Numbered from the stretch's first letter, positions 37,080 through 46,883 are shown. The stretch is 64,000 nt of DNA from Mycobacterium adipatum (GCF_001644575.1 NZ_CP015596.1:5022001-5086000); one strand, 5' to 3'. Numbers and translations: made by a program. The notes: generated by a model not told the origin, from the letters alone.

Positions 37080-37712
37080 TCAGTCCTCCAGCTTCGGATC
37101 GGACTCCAGGTGTGTGAGCCCGTTCCAGCACAGGTTGACCACGTGCGCGGCCACCACTTCCTTCGGCGGCTCACGCACGTCGAGCCACCACTGGGCCGTC
37201 ATCGACACCGATCCGACCAGCGCCTGGGCGTAGAGCGGCGCGAGTTCCGGATCCAGGCCACGCCGGGAGAAGTCCCCGGCCAGGATCGAGGCCACCTGGT
37301 TGACGGCATCGTTGAGCAGCGAGGCATAGGTGCCCGAGGTGATGGCCGCCGGCGAATCACGGATGAGGATGCGGAAGCCGTCGGTGTGTTCCTCGACATA
37401 AGTCAGCAGGGCCAGGGCCACCCGCTCCACCCGCACCCGGGACCGGTTGTTGGTCAGCGATGCGGTGATCCCGTCGAGCAACGCCGACATCTCGCGGTCC
37501 ACGACGACCGCGTACAGCCCCTCCTTGCCGCCGAAATGCTCGTAGACCACCGGTTTGGAGACATTCGCGCGTTGGGCGATCTCCTCGATGGAGGTGCCGT
37601 CGAAACCGCGCTCGGCGAACAACGACTTGGCGATCTCGATGAGCTGTTGGCGTCGTTCACTGCCGGTCATCCGGGCGCGGGGCGCACGAGTCTCTTTGTC
37701 GGGTGCTGCCAC
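37080..37712 (-). CDS. TetR family transcriptional regulator
   Basis: The product is about 210 aa from GTG at 37712, with AGGG eight bases upstream. GTG at 37745 is an alternative, while longer forms would cross the tRNA-Gln. TetR helix-turn-helix near residues 22-65: [48 protein letters not shown]. The C-terminal ligand domain ([50 protein letters not shown]) matches the conserved mycobacterial regulator that stands beside mfd. Ligand and targets not deducible. Confidence 0.9.
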   Translation of the reverse strand: MAAPDKETRAPRARMTGSERRQQLIEIAKSLFAERGFDGTSIEEIAQRANVSKPVVYEHFGGKEGLYAVVVDREMSALLDGITASLTNNRSRVRVERVALALLTYVEEHTDGFRILIRDSPAAITSGTYASLLNDAVNQVASILAGDFSRRGLDPELAPLYAQALVGSVSMTAQWWLDVREPPKEVVAAHVVNLCWNGLTHLESDPKLED

Positions 37713-37756
37713 GCTTGGAACCCTAGCGGGTTCGACTAGAGTCACGGGTTGATCAG

Positions 37757-37828
37757 TCCGTCGTGGTGTAATCGGCAGCACCTCTGATTTTGGTTCAGAT
37801 AGTTCAGGTTCGAGTCCTGGCGACGGAG
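37757..37828 (+). tRNA. tRNA-Gln, anticodon TTG
   Basis: 72 nt. Acceptor TCCGTCG pairs with CGACGGA, discriminator G. Anticodon stem TCTGA/TCAGA encloses TTTTGGT (anticodon TTG). T arm is TCAGG/CCTGG around TTCGAGT. CCA not encoded. It sits between tetR (minus) and glmU (plus). Confidence 0.95.
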
Positions 37829-37878
37829 CGAGGCTTGCCGAGCGACCCTCGGGACGGAGCATCGAGCGAGGCTTGCCG
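37826..37878 (+). repeat. 15-bp direct repeat pair at the tRNA-Gln 3' end
   Basis: GAGCGAGGCTTGCCG occurs at 37826-37840, its first bases inside the tRNA 3' end, and again at 37864-37878. A shorter TTGCCGAGCG recurs near 37900. The copies occupy most of the tRNA-glmU spacer. Confidence 0.7.
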
Positions 37879-37922
37879 CGCGAGCAGGCAGCACAGATTG
37901 CCGAGCGATATCGGAGGAATCC

Positions 37923-39368
37923 TTGTCAGCCACCGAAACCGCCGTGATCGTGCTGGCCGCCGGGGCCGGCACCCGGATGCGTTCGGCCACCCCCAAGGTG
38001 CTGCACCCCCTCGGCGGGCGCAGCATGCTGGCCCACGTCCTGCACGCGCTGACCGCGCTGGCCCCCAGCCACGCGGTGGTCGTCGTCGGGCACGGCCGCG
38101 ATCGGGTGAACGCCGAGGTCAGCCGGGTCGCCGAGCGCACCAACACCACGATCGGCACCGTGGTCCAGGAGGAGCAACTCGGTACCGGACACGCCGTCGG
38201 CGTCGGACTCACCGCGCTGCCCGACGACTTCGCCGGCACCGTGGTCATCACCACCGCCGATGTGCCGTTGCTGGGCGCGGACACCTTGGCGGCGCTCACC
38301 GCCGCGCACGAGGGCGCCCAGGCGACCATCCTGACCACCACGTTGGCCGACCCGACCGGCTACGGCCGCATCGTGCGCGACGCCGACGGCGCGGTGGCCG
38401 CGATCGTGGAGCAGGCCGACGCCGACGAGACCCAGCGCGCGATCGGGGAGATCAACTCCGGTGTGTACGCCTTCGACGCCGCCGCGTTGCGCTCGGCGCT
38501 GACCCGGCTGAGCACCGACAACGCCCAGGGCGAGCTGTACATCACCGATGCGGTGGCCATCCTGCGCGCCGATGGGCACACCGTGCGCGCCCAGCACGTG
38601 GCCGACGCCACCCAGGTCTCCGGCGTCAACGACCGCGTCCAGCTCGCCGCCTTGGGCGCCGAGCTGAACCGCCGGATCGTCGAACGCCACCAGCGCGCCG
38701 GGGTGACCGTCATCGACCCGGCCACCAGCTGGATCGACGTCGATGTGGAGATCGGGCCCGACACCGTGGTGCATCCGGGCACCCAGCTGCTCGGGACCAC
38801 CGCGATCGGCTCCGACTGCATCATCGGGCCGCACAGCACGCTGGCCGATGTCGAGGTGGGCGACGGCGCGTCGGTCGTGCGCACCCACGCTCAGCTGGCC
38901 GTCATCGGCGCCGGGGCCAGCGTCGGCCCGTTCAGCTATCTGCGCCCCGGCACCCAACTGGGTGCCGACGGCAAGCTCGGCGCCTTCGTCGAGACCAAGA
39001 ACTCCACCATCGGCGCGGGGACCAAGGTGCCGCACCTGACCTATGTCGGGGACGCCGACATCGGTGAGCACAGCAATATCGGCGCCTCCAGCGTATTCGT
39101 CAACTACGACGGAGAATCGAAGCGCCGCACCACAATCGGTTCTCATGTCAGGACCGGTTCGGACACCATGTTCGTGGCCCCGGTGAACGTCGGCGACGGC
39201 GCCTACACCGGCGCGGGCACGGTGCTGCGCGACGACGTGCCCCCGGGTGCGCTGGCGGTCTCGGAGAACACCCAACACACCATCGAGGGCTGGGTGCTGC
39301 GCAAGCGCCCAGCCAGCGCGTCCGCCGACGCCGCGCGCCGGGCCGGGGCATCCGAACCCGACGCCTGA
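37923..39368 (+). CDS. glmU: bifunctional UDP-GlcNAc pyrophosphorylase / GlcN-1-P acetyltransferase
   Basis: The product is 481 aa, TTG start with GGAGG five bases upstream. N-terminal uridylyltransferase: [34 protein letters not shown] and [14 protein letters not shown]-terminal left-handed beta-helix of hexapeptide repeats (from about residue 265: [20 protein letters not shown] onward) with [26 protein letters not shown] and [14 protein letters not shown] at the acetyl-CoA site. It makes UDP-GlcNAc for peptidoglycan and cell-wall linkage. prs follows 87 bases downstream. Confidence 0.97.
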   Translation: MSATETAVIVLAAGAGTRMRSATPKVLHPLGGRSMLAHVLHALTALAPSHAVVVVGHGRDRVNAEVSRVAERTNTTIGTVVQEEQLGTGHAVGVGLTALPDDFAGTVVITTADVPLLGADTLAALTAAHEGAQATILTTTLADPTGYGRIVRDADGAVAAIVEQADADETQRAIGEINSGVYAFDAAALRSALTRLSTDNAQGELYITDAVAILRADGHTVRAQHVADATQVSGVNDRVQLAALGAELNRRIVERHQRAGVTVIDPATSWIDVDVEIGPDTVVHPGTQLLGTTAIGSDCIIGPHSTLADVEVGDGASVVRTHAQLAVIGAGASVGPFSYLRPGTQLGADGKLGAFVETKNSTIGAGTKVPHLTYVGDADIGEHSNIGASSVFVNYDGESKRRTTIGSHVRTGSDTMFVAPVNVGDGAYTGAGTVLRDDVPPGALAVSENTQHTIEGWVLRKRPASASADAARRAGASEPDA

Positions 39369-39455
39369 TGTTCGCAATCTGGTAACCCGGGGACGCGGGA
39401 CGGTTACTGGCCCGTACGATTGGCGCGTAATCGACCCGACTGGCGAAGGCGACAG

Positions 39456-40436
39456 ATGAGCCACGACTGGACCGACAACCGCAAGAACCTGATGCTCTTC
39501 TCGGGTCGGGCCCATCCCGAGCTGGCCGAGCAGGTGGCCAAGGAACTCGATGTCCCGGTGACCGCGCAGACCGCGCGGGACTTCGCCAACGGCGAGATCT
39601 TCGTCCGTTTCGACGAGTCGGTACGCGGCTGCGACGCGTTCGTGCTGCAGAGCACGCCCGCCCCGTTGAACCAGTGGCTGATGGAACAGCTGCTGATGAT
39701 CGACGCGCTCAAACGCGGCAGTGCGAAGCGGATCACCGCGATCCTGCCGTTCTACCCGTACGCCCGCCAGGACAAGAAGCACCGCGGACGCGAGCCGATC
39801 TCGGCCCGCCTGGTCGCCGATCTGTACAAGACCGCGGGTGCGGACCGCATCGTCACCGTCGATCTGCACACCGACCAGATTCAGGGCTTCTTCGACGGGC
39901 CCGTGGACCACATGCGCGCCCAGAAGCTGCTCACCGGCTACATCGCCGAGAACTACGCCGATGACGACAAGGTGGTCGTCTCCCCCGACTCGGGACGCGT
40001 CCGGGTGGCCGAGAAATGGGCCGACGCCCTCGGCGGCGTCCCGCTGGCCTTCATTCACAAGACCCGCGACCCGCTGGTGCCCAACCAGGTCAAGTCCAAC
40101 CGGGTCGTCGGTGAGGTCAAGGGCAAGACCTGCATCCTGACCGACGACATGATCGACACCGGCGGCACCATCGCCGGAGCGGTCAACCTGCTGCGCCAGG
40201 ACGGCGCCAAGGACGTCATCATCGCCGCCACTCACGGCGTGCTCTCCGACCCGGCCGCGCAGCGTCTGGCCGACTGCGGTGCCCGCGAGGTGATCGTCAC
40301 CAACACCCTGCCCATCGGCGAGGAGAAGCGGTTCCCGGCGCTCACGGTGCTGTCGATCGCGCCGCTGCTGGCCAACACCATCCGGGCGGTGTTCGACAAC
40401 GGCTCGGTCACCGGGCTGTTCGACGGATCCGCCTAG
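39456..40436 (+). CDS. prs: ribose-phosphate pyrophosphokinase
   Basis: The product is 326 aa from ATG at 39456, matching the family length; the open frame upstream is not needed. Motifs: FANGEIFVRFDESVRG, YPYARQDKKHRGREPISARLVADL, VDLHTDQIQGFFDGPVDHM and the PRPP-binding loop CILTDDMIDTGGTIAGAV. It makes PRPP for nucleotide, His/Trp and decaprenylphosphoryl-arabinose synthesis. Confidence 0.97.
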   Translation: MSHDWTDNRKNLMLFSGRAHPELAEQVAKELDVPVTAQTARDFANGEIFVRFDESVRGCDAFVLQSTPAPLNQWLMEQLLMIDALKRGSAKRITAILPFYPYARQDKKHRGREPISARLVADLYKTAGADRIVTVDLHTDQIQGFFDGPVDHMRAQKLLTGYIAENYADDDKVVVSPDSGRVRVAEKWADALGGVPLAFIHKTRDPLVPNQVKSNRVVGEVKGKTCILTDDMIDTGGTIAGAVNLLRQDGAKDVIIAATHGVLSDPAAQRLADCGAREVIVTNTLPIGEEKRFPALTVLSIAPLLANTIRAVFDNGSVTGLFDGSA

Positions 40437-40446
40437 GAGCCCGGAC

Positions 40447-40788
40447 ATGGCGGCCCGCATCTTGCACAACCCGAAATGCTCGACCTCGCGCAAGACCTTG
40501 GAACTGTTGCGCGACAACGGTATCGAGCCGGAGATCGTGCTGTATCTGAAGACGCCGCCGACGCGTGCCGAGCTGCAGACCCTGATCGCCGACGCCGGCA
40601 TCGAGGTGCGCGGCGCGGTCCGCAAACGCGAATCCTTGTACGGCGAACTGGGTTTGGCCGACGCCTCCGATGACGAGCTGCTCGACGCGATGGCAGCGCA
40701 TCCGATCCTGATCGAGCGACCGTTCGTGGTCACCGACAAGGGCACCCGGCTGGCGCGCCCGATCGATTCGGTCCACGAGATCTTGTGA
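40447..40788 (+). CDS. ArsC/Spx-like arsenate reductase family protein
   Basis: The product is 113 aa, ATG at 40447. ArsC-type thioredoxin fold with the catalytic Cys near residue 11 (HNPKCSTSRKTLELLRDNG), cis-Pro-type region, and the arginine-containing C-terminal block HPILIERPFVVTDKGTRLARP that binds the anion in glutaredoxin-linked arsenate reductases. No arsenic genes are adjacent. It is inserted between prs and lpqT and overlaps the lpqT start (GTGA). Confidence 0.9.
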   Translation: MAARILHNPKCSTSRKTLELLRDNGIEPEIVLYLKTPPTRAELQTLIADAGIEVRGAVRKRESLYGELGLADASDDELLDAMAAHPILIERPFVVTDKGTRLARPIDSVHEIL

Positions 40789-41456
40789 GGGCGGCACTTG
40801 CGGTGCTGGCGGCCGCGGTGTCGCTGCTGGCCGGCTGCGGCGACGCCACGCCGGACTACCAGTCGCTGCTGTCGACCGCCCCGTCGACGTCGCCTCCCGC
40901 CACCTCCGAGGAATCCGTCCCGCTCTCGGCGTATCTGGAGGGCGTCGGGGTGAAGGGTCAACCGGTCGCCCCGGAGAAGCTCACCGATCTGACCGTCACG
41001 GTCCCGCGGCCCAAGGGCTGGCAGGACTACACCAACACCAACCTGGCACCGGGCACCCGGGTGATCGCCGATGGCGAGACCTACCCGACGGCGATGCTGA
41101 TGGTGTTCACCCTGGACGGGGATTTCGACACCGCCGAGGCCCTCAAGCACGCCGACGTCGACGCCGAAGTGTCGGAGAACTTCAAGAAGCTCAACGGTTC
41201 TCGCGAGGACTTCAAGGGATTCCCTTCGTCGATGATCGAGGGCACCTATGACCTCAACGGGCAGCGCATGCAGGCCTACAACCGCATCGTGTTCGCCACC
41301 GGGAAGATGCCCGACAAGCCGGCGCCCGGGCAGCTCGAACCGAAGGCACAGAAGTACCTGGTGCAGCTGACCATCACCAGCTTCGCCGATGACGCGGAAG
41401 CCAAGGGCGCGGCGATCGAGCAGATCATCTCCGGGTTCAACGTCGCGGCCAAGTAG
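40785..41456 (+). CDS. lpqT: LpqT-like lipoprotein
   Basis: The product is 223 aa, GTG start overlapping the arsC-like stop. Lipoprotein signal peptide with lipobox LAGC (about residues 15-18), then a Ser/Thr/Pro linker and an LpqN/LpqT-type domain (LTVTVPRPKGWQDYTNTNLAPGTRVIA, FDTAEALKHADVDAEVSENFKKLNG, YLVQLTITSFADDAEAKG). Exported and membrane-anchored. Mycobacterial family without a settled function; the prs-lpqT order is conserved apart from the inserted arsC-like gene. Confidence 0.9.
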   Translation: MRAALAVLAAAVSLLAGCGDATPDYQSLLSTAPSTSPPATSEESVPLSAYLEGVGVKGQPVAPEKLTDLTVTVPRPKGWQDYTNTNLAPGTRVIADGETYPTAMLMVFTLDGDFDTAEALKHADVDAEVSENFKKLNGSREDFKGFPSSMIEGTYDLNGQRMQAYNRIVFATGKMPDKPAPGQLEPKAQKYLVQLTITSFADDAEAKGAAIEQIISGFNVAAK

Positions 41457-41470
41457 ATACCCTGGCCACC

Positions 41471-42337
41471 ATGAGTTCATGGACCGCCGCAGATCTGCCC
41501 TCGTTCGCCGGCCGTCGCGTCATCGTCACCGGGGCCAACAGCGGGCTGGGACTGATCACCGCCCGCGAACTGGCCCGGGCCGGCGCCTCGGTGGTGCTCG
41601 CCGTCCGCAACACCGACAAGGGCCATGACGCCGCCGCCACCATGACCGGCGATGTCGAGGTCCGTCGGCTCGACTTGGCGGACCTGGCCTCGGTGCGTAC
41701 CTTCGCCGGGCAGACCGACACGGTGGATGTCCTGGTCAACAACGCCGGCATCATGGCCGTGCCGTACGCCCAGACCGCCGACGGATTCGAGAGCCAGATC
41801 GGCACCAATCACCTCGGGCATTTCGCGCTGACCAACCTGCTGCTGCCCAAGATCACCGACCGGGTGGTGACGGTGTCCTCGGTGATGCACCTGCTCGGCG
41901 TCATCAGCCTCAAGGACCTGAACTGGCGTTCGCGGCCGTACTCGGCATGGCTGGCCTACGGGCAGTCCAAGCTGGCCAACCTGCTGTTCACCAGCGAGTT
42001 GCAGCGCAAACTGGCCGCCGCCGGTTCACCGGTACGCGCCGTGGCCGCCCATCCCGGCTACTCGGCGACCAACCTGCAGGGCCAGACCGGCAACCCCACC
42101 GGGGATCGGTTTTGGAAGGCCGCCAACAGGGTCGCCACCGATGCCGATTTCGGGGCCCGCCAGACGCTGTACGCGGTGGCCGCGGACGTCCCCGGGGACA
42201 GTTTCATCGGCCCGCGGTTCGGCATGCGCGGACCGACCGGCCTCAGCCCGCGCAGCCCGCTGGCTCGCAACACCCGGACCGCGGCCGCCCTGTGGGCGCT
42301 GTCCGCCCAGCTCACCGGTACCGAATTTCAGATCTGA
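41471..42337 (+). CDS. short-chain dehydrogenase/reductase
   Basis: The product is 288 aa. Rossmann fold with TGANSGLGLITARELARAGA (TGxxxGxG), NNAGIMAVPYA (NNAG), VVTVSSVMH catalytic Ser, and YGQSKLANLLF (YxxxK). It resembles the oxidoreductase/retinol-dehydrogenase-like SDRs common in mycobacteria. The Arg after the first strand (AVRNTDKG) suggests NADP(H). Substrate unknown. Confidence 0.93.
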   Translation: MSSWTAADLPSFAGRRVIVTGANSGLGLITARELARAGASVVLAVRNTDKGHDAAATMTGDVEVRRLDLADLASVRTFAGQTDTVDVLVNNAGIMAVPYAQTADGFESQIGTNHLGHFALTNLLLPKITDRVVTVSSVMHLLGVISLKDLNWRSRPYSAWLAYGQSKLANLLFTSELQRKLAAAGSPVRAVAAHPGYSATNLQGQTGNPTGDRFWKAANRVATDADFGARQTLYAVAADVPGDSFIGPRFGMRGPTGLSPRSPLARNTRTAAALWALSAQLTGTEFQI

Positions 42338-42340
42338 GGC

Positions 42341-42391
42341 GACGGTGGGCTACCCTGATGCCGATCACGGCGAGGGTGGCCCGGCCACCGT
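42341..42391 (+). promoter_or_regulatory. structured leader upstream of rplY
   Basis: The hairpin GGTGGC-CCG-GCCACC (42375-42389) competes with a longer pairing of ACGGTGG (42341-42347) with CCACCGT (42385-42391). No T-run follows. It could be an autoregulatory leader of the ribosomal protein gene or a weak terminator of the SDR gene. Confidence 0.35.
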
Positions 42392-42460
42392 TATCGACGG
42401 GAACTTGTCTGTTCTTCCCTGGCCGTGCGATTTCCCTCACCGGCACAGGAGTAAGAACAC

Positions 42461-43120
42461 ATGGCCAAGAACTCGGCCCCCAACAAGCTGACCGCGACCG
42501 TGCGCACCCGCACCGGTAAGGGCGCCTCGCGCCAGGCCCGCCGCGACGGCAACATCCCCACCGTGCTCTACGGCCACGGCACCGATCCGCAGCACCTGGA
42601 GCTCAACGCCCGCGACTTCGCGGCCGTAATGCGCCACTCCGGCACCAACGCCATCCTCACCCTGGACATCGAGGGCACCGAGCAGCTGGCCCTGACCAAG
42701 GCGCTGGACATCCACCCGGTGCGCCGCAACATCCAGCATGTGGACCTGCTCGTGGTGAAGCGTGGCGAAAAGGTGCACGTCGACGTCAACGTGCTCGTCG
42801 AGGGCGAGGCCGCCCCGGGCACCCTGGTCACCCAGGACGCGAACACGATCGCCATCGAGGCCGAGGCGATGTCCATCCCCGAGCAGGTCACGGTGTCGGT
42901 CGAGGGCGCCACGGCGGGCACCCAGATCACCGCGGGTCAGCTGGAGCTGCCCAAGGGTGTCAGCCTGACCGTCGATCCCGAGACCCTGGTGGTCAACGTC
43001 GTCGCGGCGCCGACCGCCGAGGACCTGGAGAGCGAGGGCGCCGGCGAGGCCGACGCCGCCGCGGCACCGGCCGAGGAAGCCGCCGACGGCGATGCCTCCG
43101 AGGGCGAAGCCGCCGAGTAA
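42461..43120 (+). CDS. rplY: 50S ribosomal protein L25/general stress protein Ctc
   Basis: The product is 219 aa with AGGAG upstream. The N-terminal L25 domain binds 5S rRNA ([28 protein letters not shown]). The CTC-type beta domain follows ([43 protein letters not shown]), with an acidic Ala/Glu-rich tail of about 40 residues. The long form is usual for actinobacteria. pth follows 21 bases downstream. Confidence 0.96.
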   Translation: MAKNSAPNKLTATVRTRTGKGASRQARRDGNIPTVLYGHGTDPQHLELNARDFAAVMRHSGTNAILTLDIEGTEQLALTKALDIHPVRRNIQHVDLLVVKRGEKVHVDVNVLVEGEAAPGTLVTQDANTIAIEAEAMSIPEQVTVSVEGATAGTQITAGQLELPKGVSLTVDPETLVVNVVAAPTAEDLESEGAGEADAAAAPAEEAADGDASEGEAAE

Positions 43121-43141
43121 CGGCGTGCTTCTTCCGAACTG

Positions 43142-43717
43142 ATGGCCGAACCGTTGTTGGTGGTCGGCCTGGGCAATCCCGGGCCGAACTACGCCAAAAC
43201 CAGGCACAACCTTGGTTTCATGGTCGCCGACATCCTGGCCGCGCGCATCGGTTCGGGGTTCAAGGTGCACAAGAAGTCCGGTGCCGAGGTGACCACAGGT
43301 CGCCTCGGCAACCGGGCCGTCGTGCTCGCCAAGCCGCGGGTCTACATGAACGAGTCGGGCCGCCAGGTCGGCCCGCTGGCGAAGTTCTATTCGGTGGCGC
43401 CCGCCGATGTCGTGGTGTTGCACGACGAACTCGATATCGACTTCGGGCGGATCCGGCTCAAGCTCGGCGGCGGCGAGGGCGGTCACAACGGCCTGCGCTC
43501 GGTGGCCGCGGCACTGGGCACCAAGGAGTTCCAGCGGGTCCGCGTCGGGGTGGGCCGCCCGCCCGGGCGCAAGGACCCGGCGGCCTACGTGCTGGAGAAT
43601 TTCTCGGCCGCCGAACGCCCGGAGGTCCCCACCATCTGCGAGCAGGCCGCCGACGCCACCGAACTGCTTCTTGAGCAGGGCCTGGAGGCCGCGCAGAACA
43701 CCGTCCACGCCTGGTAG
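43142..43717 (+). CDS. pth: peptidyl-tRNA hydrolase
   Basis: The product is 191 aa. [22 protein letters not shown] contains the catalytic His, [16 protein letters not shown] and [27 protein letters not shown] are the other conserved blocks. It recycles peptidyl-tRNAs dropped from ribosomes. Same strand as rplY, convergent with the DUF998 gene ten bases away. Confidence 0.97.
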   Translation: MAEPLLVVGLGNPGPNYAKTRHNLGFMVADILAARIGSGFKVHKKSGAEVTTGRLGNRAVVLAKPRVYMNESGRQVGPLAKFYSVAPADVVVLHDELDIDFGRIRLKLGGGEGGHNGLRSVAAALGTKEFQRVRVGVGRPPGRKDPAAYVLENFSAAERPEVPTICEQAADATELLLEQGLEAAQNTVHAW

Positions 43718-43727
43718 CCGGACCCGC

Positions 43728-44390
43728 TCAGGCCGGTTCGACGCGCTTGGCGGCTGCGAATTCCCCACGGATGAGCCAGATTCCGAGCGCGAGCACCGCA
43801 CCCACCTCGAACGCGACAATCCCGCGTTCGACGATTCCGAGCGGGATGATGCGATACCAGCGCAGGTCGGTGAGCATGCCGATGACGATGGCGCCGAACA
43901 GCACCGACAGCCAGGCCAGCGAACCGTAGGCCAGCCAGACCGCGGGCCGGGCCTGCCGGTGCCGGCGGGCGATGACCAGCACCGCGGCCGGCAGCGACAC
44001 GAAGGCCAGCAGGGTGGCCAGCCGGTGGATCGACCCGCTGGTGCTCGGTCCGATCTCCCAGTTGTGTTTCGGGAACGCGGCCACCCCGACCAGGCCGATC
44101 ACCCACAGCGACAACAGGATCGACCCGACCGACAGCGGAGCCAGCACGCCCGCGCGGATCAACCCGACCAGCAACAGCATCGAGCCGACGGCCAGCGCCA
44201 GCACGCCGGTGAGGAAGGCCCAGCCACCCGCGGTGTAGACGTACTCGGAGATGGTCGCCATCCGCAGTGTGCGACCGGGCCGGTGCGATTCGCCGCCGAG
44301 GACGGCGTCCAAGGCCAAGATGGCGACCACCGAGGTGGCCGCCCCCAGCACCGCGATCCAGCCGCACAACGCGTGAGAAGCACGGTCCAT
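43728..44390 (-). CDS. DUF998 family membrane protein
   Basis: The product is about 220 aa from ATG at 44390. Six or so membrane helices (for example GWIAVLGAATSVVAILALDAVL, AFLTGVLALAVGSMLLLVGLI, GSILLSLWVIGLVGVAAF, LAWLSVLFGAIVIGML, IVAFEVGAVLALGIWLI) with the DUF998-type FPKHNWEIGPSTSGSIHRLATL loop carrying a conserved His. Function unknown. Downstream of two small exported proteins on the same strand. Confidence 0.85.
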   Translation of the reverse strand: MDRASHALCGWIAVLGAATSVVAILALDAVLGGESHRPGRTLRMATISEYVYTAGGWAFLTGVLALAVGSMLLLVGLIRAGVLAPLSVGSILLSLWVIGLVGVAAFPKHNWEIGPSTSGSIHRLATLLAFVSLPAAVLVIARRHRQARPAVWLAYGSLAWLSVLFGAIVIGMLTDLRWYRIIPLGIVERGIVAFEVGAVLALGIWLIRGEFAAAKRVEPA

Positions 44391-44422
44391 CACACCAGGG
44401 TAGGGACGCCCCCGATGTCGGC

Positions 44423-44659
44423 CTACCAGGACAGGATGATGCCCGACCTGTTGTTGCCGCGCGGGATGGACTCGGCCACGTTGGGCGCCCGGGTTCCCGG
44501 CACCGCCTTGATGGACACGCTGCCGTTGGTCTGGCATCGGGTGACACTGCCCGCGTCCTGACAGGTCGGCACGGCGTTGGCCGCCGGCGCCGAGATGAGG
44601 GCCGCCGCGACGGCACTGCCGACGAACAACACCGCCGGATACTTCGCGTAATGGGTCAC
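44423..44659 (-). CDS. small secreted protein, unknown
   Basis: The product is 78 aa from GTG at 44659 with GGGAGAAGG upstream. Signal peptide of about 30 residues (VLFVGSAVAAALISAPAANA). The mature part is about 49 residues with two cysteines (TCQDAGSVTRCQTNG) and ends GNNRSGIILSW. An alternative GTG at 44704 overlaps the upstream gene's stop (GTGA) and would add 15 residues. Such short exported Cys-pair proteins are frequent in mycobacteria and of unknown role. Confidence 0.7.
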   Translation of the reverse strand: MTHYAKYPAVLFVGSAVAAALISAPAANAVPTCQDAGSVTRCQTNGSVSIKAVPGTRAPNVAESIPRGNNRSGIILSW

Positions 44660-44700
44660 GACACCTTCTCCCGCCGAGAATCGGCTGCTGGCAAGGACAC

Positions 44701-45141
44701 TCACGGGCAGGACGACGCCAGCACTCGGGCGGCGGGGTCGAGTGCCACACCCGCCCGGGTGGCGTTGGCGAAGGCATCCTCACGTGCGGCCGCGATGGTC
44801 CCGCCGGCACCGCCGGCGACCAGGCCGCTGCCGTCATCGGCCCCCACCGTCACGACACAGAAGACGTCGTTGGTGACCTCGTCGCTGCTGCACTGGTCGG
44901 CCCCGGCACCCTGACAGAGCGACACCACGTTGGCCGCGGCCACCTCGTTGGTGGGCCCGGTTGCCGTATAGCCGACCAGCAGGCCGTCCACCAGACCGGA
45001 ACCGACGGCCCTGGACAGGTCGGTGTCCTCGACGACCCCGCCCGGACCTCCGGCCCAGGCCGCCGCCGCGCAGAGCATCGCCGCGGCAACACCGACGGCA
45101 GAGAGCGCGCTCACCGTGACCGTAGAACGTCCGCGCAGCAC
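44701..45141 (-). CDS. small secreted protein, unknown
   Basis: The product is 146 aa from GTG at 45141 with AGAGGAGGC as ribosome binding site (45145-45153). Signal peptide (VSALSAVGVAAAMLCAAAAWAGG), then a mature domain with four cysteines (SLCQGAG, ADQCSSDE, VFCVVTV, ASSCP). Ala/Gly-rich. No family recognised. The next gene may start within its stop codon, so the two look co-transcribed. Confidence 0.75.
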   Translation of the reverse strand: MLRGRSTVTVSALSAVGVAAAMLCAAAAWAGGPGGVVEDTDLSRAVGSGLVDGLLVGYTATGPTNEVAAANVVSLCQGAGADQCSSDEVTNDVFCVVTVGADDGSGLVAGGAGGTIAAAREDAFANATRAGVALDPAARVLASSCP

Positions 45142-45245
45142 AAAGCCTCCTCTATTGACGACCGCGTCAGCGCGGATCACCAGGAGGAATGTACCCCGTC
45201 GCGGGAGAAGGTGCCGGGCGTCGGAAGGATTGGCGAGAAAGAGGG

Positions 45246-46883
45246 TCAGCCGGTGACCAGTGCCACCGAGTTGGCTCGGCGCAGCTTGCCCGACGGCGTC
45301 TTCGGGATGGTGCCCGGGCCGAGCACGACGACGTTGCGGGGGCGCACGTCCACCTCGGTCACCACTTCGTGGGCGACCTGGTGCTCGATGCGGCGCACCG
45401 CGGCCGGATCCTGGTAGGCGTTGGATTCGACTGCCACGGCGAACGTTTCGCGAGAATGGCCGGCGTCCAGGCGCACCGCGACGGCGCAGCCGGGGCGCAC
45501 CCCTTCGACGCGGCCGGCGGCCCGCTCGATATCGGTCGGGTAGATGTTGCGTCCGGCCATGATGATGACGTCCTTGACCCGGCCGCACACGACGATGTTG
45601 CCCTCGTCGGTGATGTAGCCGAGGTCGCCGGTGTCATACCAGCCGTTCTCGTCCTGGGTCGGCAGGAAACCCGCCATCGTGATGTAGCCCGGGGTGACGG
45701 ATTCGCCACGCAGCTGGATGACACCGACACCGCGGGCCGGCAGCACGGCGCCGTCCTCGTCGACGATGCGGGCTTCCAGATCGTTGAGCAGTGGGCCCAG
45801 CGACGCCAGCCGGCGGGTGTTGCCCTTACTGGACGGCACCGCGCGGCGCAGCGCGGCCAGCAGGTCGGCGTCGACCTCGTCGACCACCAGGCCGGCGTTG
45901 CACGGTGAGAAGGACACCGCGAGACAGGTCTCGGCCATGCCGTAGGCGGGCAGGATCGCCGACGCCGGCAGACCGAACGGCTTACCCGCGTCGATCAGGT
46001 CCTCGACATCGGCGGGCTCCACCGGCTCGGCGCCCGAGAGCGCGAACCGCAGGGTGGACAGATCGAACTCGCCCGGCTTGGCTTGGCGGCGCAGCCGCTT
46101 GGCGAACAGCGCGTAGGCGAAGTTCGGGGCCGCCGTCATGGTGCCCTTGTACTTGTCGATGAGCTTGGCCCACAGCAGGGTGTCGCGCAGGAAGTCCATC
46201 GGGGTGACCTTCACCAGCTCGGCACCGAAGTACATCGGGATGGTGAGGAAGCCGACCATGCCCATGTCGTGGAAGCAGGGCAGCCAGCTGACCATGACGT
46301 CGGTGTTGACGTCGTACTGGGCGCCGATGAACATGGCCTCGGCGTTGGAGTAGATGTTGCGGTGCGTGATCTGCACGGCCTTCGGGGAACCCGTCGAGCC
46401 GCTCGTCAGCTGCATCAGCGCCAGATCGTCCTCGCCGGTCTCGACCGGGTCGATCGGGTCGGCGGCCAGCAGGTCGGCCACCTTGAGGACCTTGATGCCC
46501 TTTTCCTCGAGCACCGGGATGGCGACGATGAAAGGCTCGGAGACGATCACGGCCTTGAGTTCGATCATGCCGATGACGGTCATGGTGTCCTCGGCCCACA
46601 CGACAAGGTCGGTGCGCGGGGTCGGCTGGTGCAGCATGGTGAGGCTGCCGCCGCGCATCCACACGCCCTGGGCGGTCGGTGCGATCTCGACCGGGAAACC
46701 GGCCAGCACGCCGACGGCATCGCCGGGGCCGATACCGGCCGCTGCCAATCCACCGGCCACCCGGCGGGCCCGCTCGTGCACCTCGGCCCAGGTGTGGCGG
46801 ACCGGCTCGTACGGCTCGCCGGTGACCATGCCCCGGGTGCTCTCTTGGGCGCTGCGGTACATCTTGTCGGTGAATCGGCTCAC
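45246..46883 (-). CDS. fatty-acyl-AMP/CoA ligase (Pks16-like)
   Basis: The product is 545 aa, GTG start with GAGGAGG upstream. Adenylating enzyme: [18 protein letters not shown] (P-loop), [69 protein letters not shown] and Lys in [12 protein letters not shown]. In M. tuberculosis the gene beside pth and ispE is named pks16 although it is a ligase, not a polyketide synthase; this is its positional match. It activates a long-chain acid for lipid or polyketide assembly. Confidence 0.9.
   Translation of the reverse strand: MSRFTDKMYRSAQESTRGMVTGEPYEPVRHTWAEVHERARRVAGGLAAAGIGPGDAVGVLAGFPVEIAPTAQGVWMRGGSLTMLHQPTPRTDLVVWAEDTMTVIGMIELKAVIVSEPFIVAIPVLEEKGIKVLKVADLLAADPIDPVETGEDDLALMQLTSGSTGSPKAVQITHRNIYSNAEAMFIGAQYDVNTDVMVSWLPCFHDMGMVGFLTIPMYFGAELVKVTPMDFLRDTLLWAKLIDKYKGTMTAAPNFAYALFAKRLRRQAKPGEFDLSTLRFALSGAEPVEPADVEDLIDAGKPFGLPASAILPAYGMAETCLAVSFSPCNAGLVVDEVDADLLAALRRAVPSSKGNTRRLASLGPLLNDLEARIVDEDGAVLPARGVGVIQLRGESVTPGYITMAGFLPTQDENGWYDTGDLGYITDEGNIVVCGRVKDVIIMAGRNIYPTDIERAAGRVEGVRPGCAVAVRLDAGHSRETFAVAVESNAYQDPAAVRRIEHQVAHEVVTEVDVRPRNVVVLGPGTIPKTPSGKLRRANSVALVTG

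Noticed and set aside
37713..37862. Longer TetR start at 37862
   Set aside because: It would place the tRNA-Gln inside the protein-coding region, so the shorter GTG start was chosen.
37926..41480. A 1184-aa open frame on the minus strand opposite glmU, prs, arsC-like and lpqT
   Set aside because: It is the usual GC-rich antisense shadow of well-recognised plus-strand genes; composition is His/Arg/Gly/Val-biased with no family motifs and no ribosome binding site.
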